A stretch of 20,284 nt of DNA. Source: Leptolyngbyaceae cyanobacterium M65_K2018_010 (GTDB lineage Bacteria > Cyanobacteriota > Cyanobacteriia > Phormidesmidales > Phormidesmidaceae). Positions 14,278 to 20,284 of the stretch are shown here, piece after piece. The notes under the pieces are model-generated. The model searched no databases. It saw only the letters and a list, made by a program, of their open reading frames with translations, and was not told the origin of the DNA. Both the position numbers and the translations under genes were made by a program. Every line of letters starts with the position of its first letter. The stretch's first letter is position 1. Location: positions 1 to 20,284 of the forward strand of contig DVEE01000073.1 in NCBI GenBank assembly GCA_015295885.1, written 5' to 3'.

Positions 14278-14898
14278 CTAAAAGGGTTTAGCGGTAAAGG
14301 TCTCTGGATCAAACTGAAAACGAGCTTTAGGTTGGGTATCCCCATAGAGTTGAAAGGTCACCGTGGGTGTTAGGCCGAGGGTTTCCACCTGATGGATGGC
14401 CTCCGGCATAAAGCTGATGATTTCCCCAGCGTTCAAGGTTCGTTGGTCGATCGGTGTGATGCGATCGCTACCGGGGGGGTGTTGCCAGAAGGTATGCCGT
14501 TCCTGACCCTCTAATAGCGCAACGACTCCCCATGTACCGTGGTTATGGATCGAGGTGACAAGGCCGGGAGCGGTGATGACGTTTTGCACCGTCAGGGGAT
14601 AGCCGATTTCGTCGTAGAGGGTAATCACCGCCACCCCAGATTTAGGGTCGGGCTCGGCCCGCTGGGTCTTGAGCCAGTAGGAATTGAGGATGAGTTGCCG
14701 GACTTTGCGTCGAATCTGGGGCAGATAGTCCCACTGGTCAAATTCGTTGGGCGCGTGGGCGAGAATGGACAGAATGTCGCTGAGGAACTGGTGCAAGTAG
14801 TAGTGGTCTTGCAGTAAGTCCCAGGGGCGGCTGGCAGGGCGGGGTTGGCACCGCCCCTCGGCATCGACAAACCAGTCCTGGTGCAGCATGTCAATCAT
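14278..14898 (-). CDS. Cupin, cysteine dioxygenase-like predicted metalloenzyme
   Basis: This 206-residue double-stranded beta-helix protein has likely iron ligands H118 and H120 in the IHNHGTWG motif, and H169 in EAIHQVE. The three-His pattern without a cupin Glu is that of cysteine dioxygenase and related thiol dioxygenases. They oxidise cysteine or another thiol to the sulfinate with O2. It belongs to the group often called predicted metal-dependent enzymes of the double-stranded beta-helix superfamily. The ATG at 14898 has AGGAGG 6 nt upstream and overlaps the preceding gene by 8 nt, so translation is coupled. Its place beside cysK and an ArsC-like protein supports a role in thiol handling. 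The substrate is unknown. Confidence 0.8.
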   Translation of the reverse strand: MIDMLHQDWFVDAEGRCQPRPASRPWDLLQDHYYLHQFLSDILSILAHAPNEFDQWDYLPQIRRKVRQLILNSYWLKTQRAEPDPKSGVAVITLYDEIGYPLTVQNVITAPGLVTSIHNHGTWGVVALLEGQERHTFWQHPPGSDRITPIDQRTLNAGEIISFMPEAIHQVETLGLTPTVTFQLYGDTQPKARFQFDPETFTAKPF

Positions 14899-15382
14899 CG
14901 TCATCCTCCTGGGGCGAGAGAATATCGAGGATGAGCTTGGCCCCGAATTCGTTGTCGTCGTCAACGCTTTGGAGTCGGCCAGCGATCGCTTGGGCCTCAT
15001 CCACCTCGCCCAATCGGGCCAGCATCATCCCCAGGGCGGAGTAGGCAGTTAGGTAAAGTCGAATCGGTGGATCGGTGCGCCGCTGCCGCAAAATGGGCTG
15101 CAATGCTGGCCATGTCTGGGGCAAGTCCTCCGCTTCGGCCACTAGCGCTAACACCTGCTGGGCGATCTGCTGGGCCATGCGATCGTTGTGGCGATAGAAG
15201 AAGTATCGATAGGCACTCACCAGCACATCCAGGGATGTCGCTGGATGATCGATCGCTTGCTGGATGTAGCGATCAGCCTGGGCCTCATCCTGCCAGGAAA
15301 CCGCCGCGGCCCAGAGGAGATCCTTCAGGTCGGGGGGCACCAGATACCAGGAGAGATGGGGGGCAGTCAGAGGAGAAGGCAT
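14891..15382 (-). CDS. TPR-like helical protein associated with nif genes, unknown function
   Basis: This 163-residue all-helical protein has a tetratricopeptide-like C-terminal half (IRLYLTAYSALGMMLARLGEVDEAQAIAGRLQSVD) and an acidic tail ending in Asp residues. The N-terminal half has AQADRYIQQAI and a VLVSAYRYFFYRHND segment. Similar helical proteins occur in nif gene clusters of other bacteria next to ArsC-like and cupin genes; that statement is from memory, and no function is established. It is probably a scaffold or chaperone-like partner. I chose the ATG at 15382; a TTG at 15412 would add ten hydrophobic residues. It overlaps the cupin gene by 8 nt. Confidence 0.72.
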   Translation of the reverse strand: MPSPLTAPHLSWYLVPPDLKDLLWAAAVSWQDEAQADRYIQQAIDHPATSLDVLVSAYRYFFYRHNDRMAQQIAQQVLALVAEAEDLPQTWPALQPILRQRRTDPPIRLYLTAYSALGMMLARLGEVDEAQAIAGRLQSVDDDNEFGAKLILDILSPQEDDDD

Positions 15383-15415
15383 GGCAGGAAAGAGGCGCGG
15401 TAGGAGGAGCAAACC

Positions 15416-16420
15416 CTAGAGGGCTTCGACCATGGGTTGGAGAGTGGGGATACCCAAATCCGCTAAGAAGGAAGGAACTGGTGGAGCAAAGTCCTTAAAC
15501 AGAGCGGTACTGAGGTAGCGCTCACCATAGCTGGGTTGGATAGCCACAATCAACTTGTGGGCGTTTTGCGGTCGTTGGCCCACCTGGATGGCGGCGGCCA
15601 GGGCCGCACCCGCAGAAATACCGGAGAGCAGCCCTTCTTCCCGGGCCAAGCGGCGGCTGTAGGCGATCGCGGCTTCATCGGTGACGGTCACCACCTCATC
15701 TAATAGATCAGTTCTCAGTACTGGGGGGACAAAACCCGCCCCAATACCTTGAATTTTGTGAGGCCCCGAGGCCCCGCCAGAGAGGACAGGGCTGGCTGCG
15801 GGTTCTAAGGCAATCATTTGTAGGCCAGGTTTACGGGGTTTGAGCACCTCAGCTATGCCGGTGATGGTGCCACCGGTGCCTACCCCGGCAATCACTATAT
15901 CCACCGCGCCTTCGCTATCGGCCCAAATTTCCTCGGCGGTCGTTTCTCGATGAATTTGAGGGTTGGCGGGGTTCTCAAACTGTTGCAGCATGTAGGCATT
16001 GGGAATCAACTGCACCAATTGGGCGGCCCGTTCGATCGCCCCTTTCATCCCCTTGGCTCCTGGGGTCAGCACCAGTTCGGCTCCGTAGGCATTGAGCATG
16101 GCTCGCCGTTCCAAGCTCATGGTGTCGGGCATGGTCAGAATCAGCCGATAACCCTTGGCGGCAGCTACCATGGCCAGGGCAATACCGGTATTACCGGAGG
16201 TTGGCTCAATGAGCACAGTTTCCCCCGGCGTAATTTCTCCCGCCGCCTCCGCCGCCCGAATCATATTCATACCAATTCGATCTTTCACAGAAGCGGCCGG
16301 ATTCATACCCTCCAACTTCAGGACAATGCGGGCCAGGCAACCCTCTGCCTGGGGAATACGGTTGAGCTGCACTAGGGGGGTGCGGCCAATTAGTTCGGTG
16401 ATGTCGTGGGCAATAGGCAT
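15416..16420 (-). CDS. cysK: O-acetylserine sulfhydrylase (cysteine synthase A)
   Basis: CysK makes cysteine from O-acetylserine and sulfide using PLP. The 334-residue protein begins with the classic ITELIGRTPLVQLNRI. It has the PLP lysine K46 in PAASVKDRIG, the substrate loop PTSGNTG (73-79), and the phosphate-binding GTGGT (181-185). EEGLLSGISAGAA follows near the C-terminus. Its place in a nif-associated run suggests a dedicated source of cysteine for Fe-S cluster assembly, as nif-linked cysteine-biosynthesis genes do in other diazotrophs. It is followed by the TPR-like gene after a short gap and preceded by methyltransferase copy B. Confidence 0.96.
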   Translation of the reverse strand: MPIAHDITELIGRTPLVQLNRIPQAEGCLARIVLKLEGMNPAASVKDRIGMNMIRAAEAAGEITPGETVLIEPTSGNTGIALAMVAAAKGYRLILTMPDTMSLERRAMLNAYGAELVLTPGAKGMKGAIERAAQLVQLIPNAYMLQQFENPANPQIHRETTAEEIWADSEGAVDIVIAGVGTGGTITGIAEVLKPRKPGLQMIALEPAASPVLSGGASGPHKIQGIGAGFVPPVLRTDLLDEVVTVTDEAAIAYSRRLAREEGLLSGISAGAALAAAIQVGQRPQNAHKLIVAIQPSYGERYLSTALFKDFAPPVPSFLADLGIPTLQPMVEAL

Positions 16421-16479
16421 GGCGTTAAGGAGGGGAGAGGCAGGGAAAGCAGGGGTGGCAGGGGTGGCGGGGAAGGGGA

Positions 16480-17124
16480 TTAGTTTTTGCGGGCTACGAT
16501 TTGAAAGAGGTGCCAGTGTTTCTCTTCGCCCAGGGCGGTTTTGCCGGGGTGTTCTTCTTCTTCAAAGTAGTCGAAGGAAAAGTTCTGGAAGAGGGCTTCA
16601 ACCTGGGGTCGGGTGTGGACACTGAGATTGGGATAGGCGGCCCAGGAGTCGCGATCGCCGATCAGTTGCCCAGCAAAGCGGCCACCGGATTTGAGGGCAG
16701 CCACCACCGTGGTCCAAAATTCGGGAAATTGATCTTGGGGACAAAATTGCAGACAGAAGCTGGCGTTGATCAGATCCACGGCGGGGGGCAGGGCCAGGGT
16801 TTCAAAGGCCTGAATTTGGGTTTCGAGGTGGGTAGGGTCCAGGGCGGGACGCTGGGTCAGTCGGGCAATGGCATCGGCTTCTTTGTCGATGGCCAGTACA
16901 CGCCAGCCCCGGCGCAGCATTTCCACGGTATCGCGACCATCGCCGCAACCCAGATCCACCGCAAACCGCCGTTGGTCAGCGGGTTCCTGGTCGAAGCGAT
17001 CAAGGGCGAGCCGCAAAGTCTCCCGGGGTGGGCGACCTTGCACCGCTTGGTAATACTCCGCCCAGTTGCGGTGGAGGGGATCGTGGTGGCGAAAGGGTGA
17101 AGGAGGAGGCAGGGTGGGTGTCAT
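16480..17124 (-). CDS. Class I SAM-dependent methyltransferase, copy B
   Basis: This 214-residue paralog of the methyltransferase at 12962-13564 has the same motif I (FAVDLGCGDGRDTVE, residues about 55-69). LINASFCLQF, RDSWAAYP and HPGKTALGEEKHWHLFQIVARK are also shared. It differs in a Pro-rich N-terminus (TPTLPPPSP). The two copies bracket the cysK - TPR - cupin - ArsC-like genes, which suggests duplication and a role in the same process, possibly methylation of a thiol or metalloid. The ATG at 17124 is supported by GGAG 8 nt upstream. A longer frame to 17202 is weaker. Confidence 0.85.
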   Translation of the reverse strand: MTPTLPPPSPFRHHDPLHRNWAEYYQAVQGRPPRETLRLALDRFDQEPADQRRFAVDLGCGDGRDTVEMLRRGWRVLAIDKEADAIARLTQRPALDPTHLETQIQAFETLALPPAVDLINASFCLQFCPQDQFPEFWTTVVAALKSGGRFAGQLIGDRDSWAAYPNLSVHTRPQVEALFQNFSFDYFEEEEHPGKTALGEEKHWHLFQIVARKN

Positions 17125-17327
17125 AGGACAAACTCCAAGCAGAACATGGCAACCCGAGGGTGCGATTAGAAGAATGGAACCCAGGGCGAAGAGATTTCCC
17201 ATCTCTCCGCCCCTAGGGCTTTATACCTCTGCCGTCGCCCTACTCTCTGTGGAACGAGCGGTATCAGACAGAGGTGGCGGCGCCTCAATACCTGGCTATC
17301 CGGTGTGGTCTGACCCCAGGGAAGTGC

Positions 17328-17921
17328 CTACACCAGGGCCGGCGCAGCCTCTGGTACCTCCTCCACCGCGGTTTGGTCGGGGGCTTTGCCCTGGCAAAAG
17401 GCGAGTTCGGCCTCTAGTTCGGCCACAGCGGCCCAGGCTTCTTTACCGGCATTGGAGTAGGGGCCCTTGGCGGCAGAAACACCCCGAGCGTGGGCCACTT
17501 GGGCCTGGAGGGCTTTTTGCAGTAAGGGCACTCTGGGATTTTCTACAAAGTCGCTCTTTTGCAGAATGTCGGTGTTGGAAATAATGCCGATCAGATCGTT
17601 CTGAATCACGGGGGCGCGATCGATGCCGAAGTGGGCAAACAACCGGGCTACATACTCAACCCCCAGGTCGGGATTAATCACCAGACAGGGTTTGTTCATG
17701 ATTTCGTAAACCTTGACGGTTTTGGGGTCGGTGCCGTAGGCCACCACCTTATTCACAATGTCCGTATCGGTGACAATACCGTAGGCATCCTCAGGGCCGC
17801 GACGCTCCACAATGAGGGAATGGAGCTTTTTGAATTTCATCAATTGAACGGCTTCAGCCACGGTAGCCGAGCCTTTAATCGTGGCAACCTCATCGGTCAT
17901 GATGTCTTTAGCGGTAGCCAT
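17328..17921 (-). CDS. Tandem CBS-domain protein with CP12-like tail
   Basis: This 197-residue protein has two CBS domains, at about 5-60 (AKDIMTDEVATIKGSATVAEAVQLM, YGIVTDTDIV) and 70-122 (VYEIMNKPCLVINPDLGVEYVARLF, GIISNTDIL). CBS pairs bind adenine nucleotides. Residues about 130-176 end in GKEAWAAVAELEAELAF, which resembles the AW..VEEL.AE helix of CP12, a regulator of GAPDH and PRK in the Calvin cycle. CBS-CP12 fusions are known in cyanobacteria. The second cysteine pair of classical CP12 is absent here. A good AAGGAG precedes the ATG. It sits directly downstream of fdxB, so it may tie nitrogen fixation to adenylate or carbon status. The CP12 call is less sure than the CBS call. Confidence 0.82.
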   Translation of the reverse strand: MATAKDIMTDEVATIKGSATVAEAVQLMKFKKLHSLIVERRGPEDAYGIVTDTDIVNKVVAYGTDPKTVKVYEIMNKPCLVINPDLGVEYVARLFAHFGIDRAPVIQNDLIGIISNTDILQKSDFVENPRVPLLQKALQAQVAHARGVSAAKGPYSNAGKEAWAAVAELEAELAFCQGKAPDQTAVEEVPEAAPALV

Positions 17922-18006
17922 AGTTTTGGTCTCCTTGAAACGATCTAAATGCGAATTGAAGGAACCTCCTAACGGTCATAGGGGCAAGGGCAGCTAGTTC
18001 AAGGGC

Positions 18007-18016
18007 ATCACCTCCT
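18007..18016 (-). promoter_or_regulatory. Full-length anti-SD complement in the leader of the CBS gene
   Basis: On the minus strand AGGAGGTGAT matches ten consecutive bases of the complement of the 16S rRNA 3' end. It is followed almost at once by ATGCCC, a four-codon frame (Met-Pro-Leu-Asn, stop). It lies about 90 bases before the CBS gene start. A leader peptide or ribosome stand-by site is possible; chance is not excluded. Confidence 0.3.
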
Positions 18017-18083
18017 GTGGGGTGGAGGGGTGATTAAGAGTAGTAGCATCTCGCCAGCCCGCCATCTCTCCATCTCCGCTGTA

Positions 18084-18123
18084 CTGAGCTGCGTCGAACC
18101 CTCTTGGGCTGAGCTACGTCGAA
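18084..18123. repeat. REP-like direct repeat CTGAGCTRCGTCGAA
   Basis: CTGAGCTGCGTCGAA (18084-18098) and CTGAGCTACGTCGAA (18109-18123) are 25 bp apart. They resemble the TTCGAC..GCTCAG type of repetitive extragenic elements seen in many bacteria. They lie between fdxB and the CBS gene. Confidence 0.5.
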
Positions 18124-18136
18124 GCCCGCTTCAGGC

Positions 18137-18433
18137 TCAAGCTGGCAACGGTGCGTAGACGTGGCAGCCTTTGGGGCAGACGCGATCGCAGGCTTGGCAG
18201 CCAATGCAATTGGCGGCGTTGACCACGCTCATCACCTTACGTTCAATTTCGTCATCGTCCTCGTCTTCATCGACCACTTCGCCTTCGTCGTTGAGGGCAA
18301 TTAGGGCCATAACACCGCGCCCGCAGACTTTGAAGCAGCGGCCACAGCCCAGGCAGGTGTCCCAATTGATCTTTTGTAGAAATTCGGGAATCCAGGTTTG
18401 GCCTCCAAAGGTGAGGCCAGTGACGGTACTCAT
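18137..18433 (-). CDS. fdxB: Nif-specific ferredoxin III (FdxB), 2[4Fe-4S] type
   Basis: This 98-residue ferredoxin has two cluster motifs: CLGCGRCFKVCGRG (C27, C30, C33, C37) and CIGCQACDRVCPKG (C76, C79, C82, C86). A long acidic insertion of Asp/Glu residues separates them. The N-terminal GLTFGGQTWIPEFLQKI is typical of the nif-specific ferredoxin III family. It probably serves electron transfer to nitrogenase or FeMo-cofactor assembly. The ATG at 18433 has AAGGAG at a good distance; a start 18 nt upstream would place that site inside the gene. It is downstream of a flavodoxin gene and upstream of the CBS gene. Confidence 0.94.
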   Translation of the reverse strand: MSTVTGLTFGGQTWIPEFLQKINWDTCLGCGRCFKVCGRGVMALIALNDEGEVVDEDEDDDEIERKVMSVVNAANCIGCQACDRVCPKGCHVYAPLPA

Positions 18434-18461
18434 AATGCAGTTCTCCTTCATCTAGGGGGGT

Positions 18462-18492
18462 GTCAAAGGGCGGCAGAACAGCGCCCCTTGAC
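18462..18492 (-). terminator. Intercistronic stem-loop after the flavodoxin gene
   Basis: On the minus strand GTCAAGGGGCG (18492-18482) pairs with CGCCCTTTGAC (18472-18462) over 11 bp with one G-U pair and a 9-nt loop. It begins 8 bases after the flavodoxin stop. It lacks a U-run. It may stabilise or process the mRNA between flavodoxin and fdxB, or attenuate transcription. Confidence 0.5.
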
Positions 18493-18500
18493 GGCCTTAA

Positions 18501-19031
18501 CTAGGCCGCGATCGCAGGGAAATCGGCCTTGATAAGCTCTAGCCAAGCGGCAATGCGCTGATCGGTTTTGTCGCTTTCGTTCACTTCATCCAGGGGTAGG
18601 CCCACAAATTTTCCGTCCCGGATAGCGGTGGATTTTTCAAAGCTGTAGTCTTCGGTGGAAACTGCCCCTACCAGGGTGGCCCCAAGGGCTTTGAATTGGT
18701 CGTAGAGAATGCCCAGGGCTCCAACAAAATGTTTGCTGTGGCTTTCACAATCTCCAGGGCCAAACAGGGCGATCGTTTTACCCGAAAAGTCAGGTTTTTC
18801 GATCTCCATATCAAAGAGGGGTTCACGCCAGTCATTCTGCAATTCACCCGCCCCCCAAGTCGAACAACCCAGCAGCAAATAATCGTACTGTAAGAGGTCA
18901 TCGACACTATCAAAATCAGCTTCCATGCTGTACAAATCGCAGCGATCTGGACCGATCGCAGCGCGTATTTTTTCGGCAATTTCTTCAGTCACGCCCGAAG
19001 TGCTGCCATAGAAAATTCCGATTTCCGCCAT
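18501..19031 (-). CDS. Flavodoxin (possible NifF-type electron donor)
   Basis: This 176-residue long-chain flavodoxin binds FMN. The phosphate loop GSTSGVTEEIAEKI is at about 9-22. The LLGCSTWGAGELQNDW segment is at about 60-75, carrying the Trp near FMN. FGPGDCESHSKHFVGALGILYDQF follows. The C-terminal half carries the long-chain insertion. It could donate electrons to nitrogenase (NifF role) or replace ferredoxin under iron shortage (IsiB role). Its place between feoA and fdxB favours the nif role, although NifF and IsiB cannot be told apart by sequence here. The ATG at 19031 has AGGAG 8 nt upstream; the longer frame to 19076 has no such site. Confidence 0.93.
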   Translation of the reverse strand: MAEIGIFYGSTSGVTEEIAEKIRAAIGPDRCDLYSMEADFDSVDDLLQYDYLLLGCSTWGAGELQNDWREPLFDMEIEKPDFSGKTIALFGPGDCESHSKHFVGALGILYDQFKALGATLVGAVSTEDYSFEKSTAIRDGKFVGLPLDEVNESDKTDQRIAAWLELIKADFPAIAA

Positions 19032-19105
19032 GGTTCTTACTCCTAAACAGGGATGGGGCGATCGCGGATTATCCAAGCCGCGTGGGATACCTACTGCGGA
19101 GAGGT

Positions 19106-19363
19106 CTAGACCTCACGATTCACCAAACGCACATAAATCATTTGCACCAGCGAAGGGGGAAGGGTAAGCTGACCATCCTCGGTGCTTACCCTAAAGTAGG
19201 GGTGGCGCTGGGTCACGGTAATTTGCTTACCTCGGTCGAGCCCCAAAGCTTGCAGATGGGACAAGGTTAAGGGGTCGGCCCTGGGGAAGCGAGCGATTGT
19301 GCCGCAGTCCCCGACATTGAGCACTTGTAGGGAAGCTCCTGAAACCGTGAATCCGTTAAACAT
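19106..19363 (-). CDS. feoA: FeoA-type small SH3-like protein
   Basis: This 85-residue FeoA-domain protein has the signature HLQALGLDRGKQITVTQR in the middle, then a beta-rich end (LPPSLVQMIYVRLV). FeoA partners FeoB in Fe(II) uptake. No feoB is present in the window. Stand-alone FeoA genes next to fdxH are a regular feature of cyanobacterial nif clusters, where the exact role is unknown. GGAG sits before the ATG. It precedes the flavodoxin gene, in the same direction. Confidence 0.9.
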   Translation of the reverse strand: MFNGFTVSGASLQVLNVGDCGTIARFPRADPLTLSHLQALGLDRGKQITVTQRHPYFRVSTEDGQLTLPPSLVQMIYVRLVNREV

Positions 19364-19479
19364 GACGAAACTCCAGTGGAGGGCAGTGATGCATCTTCAG
19401 GGCGTCATTCTAGGGCGCGTCATCAATTGAGAGTAAAACCTTTGTCATAGCCAAGTTTCGCGCCCGCTTTGATTAACCA

Positions 19480-19542
19480 GACTAGGGGCTGTCTCGACTG
19501 GAGCAACAGGATTTCAGATTGAATTGGTGACAGCCCCTAGTC
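19480..19542. repeat. Perfect 14-bp inverted repeat between fdxH and feoA
   Basis: GACTAGGGGCTGTC (19480-19493) and GACAGCCCCTAGTC (19529-19542) are perfect inverted copies around a 35-nt loop. It begins 17 bases after the fdxH stop. It may be a terminator or RNA-processing hairpin for the hesB-fdxH transcript, though there is no U-run. It could also be a miniature-transposon relic. Confidence 0.65.
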
Positions 19543-19559
19543 CTGACGCACCCTAGGAG

Positions 19560-19859
19560 CTAAACTAGATAAGCTTCCATGTGGGTCTTAATCGTGCAAT
19601 CAGAGCGGGGATAGGCGGAACAGAGTAGTACAAATCCCTTTGCAACTTGCTCATCGTCCAGGAACGATTGGTCCGACTGATCCACCTCTCCTTCAACAAT
19701 TTTGCCGACACAACTGGAGCAGGCCCCTGAGCGACAAGAGAAGGGCAATTCAATGTCGTTTTCTTCTGCCGCATCAATGATGTAGGTATCATCATCCACC
19801 GGAATGGTGATGTCGATATTGCGCTTTTTGTTGATTAAATGCACTTGGAACGTAGCCAT
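19560..19859 (-). CDS. fdxH: Heterocyst-type [2Fe-2S] ferredoxin FdxH
   Basis: FdxH is the plant-type ferredoxin that donates electrons to nitrogenase reductase. The 99-residue protein is nearly collinear with the known Anabaena FdxH: LINKKRNIDITI, then the cluster loop SCRSGACSSCVG with C42, C47 and C50, the fourth Cys at 80, and the C-terminal CTIKTHMEAYLV. It has the FdxH-type VEGEVDQSDQSFLDDEQ stretch. The ATG has AGGAG 8 nt upstream. It follows hesB. The presence of FdxH does not require heterocysts, since non-heterocystous diazotrophs also have it. Confidence 0.96.
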   Translation of the reverse strand: MATFQVHLINKKRNIDITIPVDDDTYIIDAAEENDIELPFSCRSGACSSCVGKIVEGEVDQSDQSFLDDEQVAKGFVLLCSAYPRSDCTIKTHMEAYLV

Positions 19860-19924
19860 GATGAATCTCCTTTTGAGAGAAATGAATTAAGTGAGAGCGT
19901 CAAGGTTCAAAATTCAAAATTTTT

Positions 19925-19959
19925 CCTTCATCCTTCATCCTTCATCCTTCATCCTTCAT
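19925..19959. repeat. Five-copy CCTTCAT heptamer repeat
   Basis: CCTTCAT occurs five times in tandem, ending four bases from the hesB stop codon, in the hesB-fdxH gap. It is a short tandem repeat of the type common in filamentous cyanobacteria. Its complement ATGAAGG is part of the 14-bp repeat at 13652-13693. Confidence 0.8.
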
Positions 19960-19963
19960 CCTT

Positions 19964-20284
19964 TTAACTACAGGGCACTCCGGCTGGGCCACAATCTCCT
20001 GCCTGAAACGACTTGCCGCAGCCGCAGGTGTCAGTGGCATTGGGGTTGTTGAATTTGAAGCCACTTTCTAGCAGGCTATCGACGTAGTCCACCACAATGC
20101 CTTCCAGCAGGGGAGCGCTCTTGGGATCGATGAAAACCTTCAGACTGCCGGATTCCACCACCTGGTCGTCGGGCTTGGGGGCATCGGCAATTTTGATGTC
20201 GTATTCGTAGCCATTGCAGCCGCCATCTTTAACGGCAAGGCGTACGCCCCGGCTAGGGGTGTAGTTGGGGGTGCCACGGAGGAA
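19964..20284 (-). CDS. hesB: HesB/IscA-like Fe-S assembly protein (5' end cut by the window)
   Basis: 106 C-terminal residues are visible and the frame is open through the window edge. The part reads RGTPNYTPSRGVRLAVKDGG, then CNGYEYDI with the first conserved Cys. FIDPKSAPLLEGIVVDYV follows, then a Cys-rich end NATDTCGCGKSFQAGDCGPA. This is the HesB/A-type-carrier pattern (C, then CxC). It carries Fe-S or iron for nitrogenase maturation. In cyanobacteria hesA-hesB-fdxH is a common order, so hesA is expected just beyond the window. A GTG at 20161 is not the true start, because the conserved N-terminal half lies upstream. Confidence 0.93.
   Translation of the reverse strand, partial: FLRGTPNYTPSRGVRLAVKDGGCNGYEYDIKIADAPKPDDQVVESGSLKVFIDPKSAPLLEGIVVDYVDSLLESGFKFNNPNATDTCGCGKSFQAGDCGPAGVPCS

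Noticed and set aside
14268..14345. Longer N-terminus for the ArsC-like protein
   Set aside because: The extra residues overlap the cupin gene, while a near-perfect ribosome-binding site sits before the ATG at 14267.

Overview
The window is from a diazotrophic cyanobacterium, most likely a non-heterocystous filamentous type of the Leptolyngbya kind, although the genus is inference. The evidence is the light-dependent protochlorophyllide reductase, a heterocyst-type ferredoxin FdxH, HesB, a nif-specific FdxB, a nitrogenase-associated ArsC-like protein, a CBS/CP12-like protein, and many HIP1 octamers (GCGATCGC, for example at 1118, 1264, 1971, 3069, 4721, 5350, 8013, 9011, 10616 and 10717). No nifHDK gene lies inside the window. 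It appears to be the flank of a nif cluster, which should continue past 20284.

Layout. 1-1637 (+): the 3' end of an unknown gene, then a small unknown cyanobacterial protein whose stop codon overlaps the start of a thioredoxin-like [2Fe-2S] protein. 1869-3169: a Dps mini-ferritin and a Fur/PerR-family regulator, divergent around a promoter region with tandem Fur-box-like repeats. 3180-4910 (-): a two-TM channel-like protein with two RCK domains. 5173-7552: a small membrane protein, the LPOR gene with a good downstream terminator, and a coiled-coil protein.

8066-12695 is a molybdenum region. It holds an XRE-type regulator with a periplasmic-binding-protein-like domain, a divergent molbindin gene (mop), a relic of a TauE/SafE-type permease, and modABC on the minus strand. 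An inverted repeat lies before mop, and a GTTAAC-containing motif is shared by the mop and modA upstream regions. These suggest a small molybdate regulon.

12962-20284 is a co-directional minus-strand run. In transcription order it reads hesB (cut by the window end), fdxH, feoA, flavodoxin, fdxB, CBS/CP12-like protein, methyltransferase, cysK, a TPR-like nif-associated protein, a three-His cupin related to cysteine dioxygenase, the NifO/ArsC-like protein, and a second paralogous methyltransferase. Read together, this run offers electron carriers (FdxH, FdxB, flavodoxin), Fe-S and iron supply (HesB, FeoA), a cysteine/thiol module (CysK, cupin, ArsC-like protein, two methyltransferases), and then molybdenum uptake. 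The thiol module between the paired methyltransferases is the least understood part.
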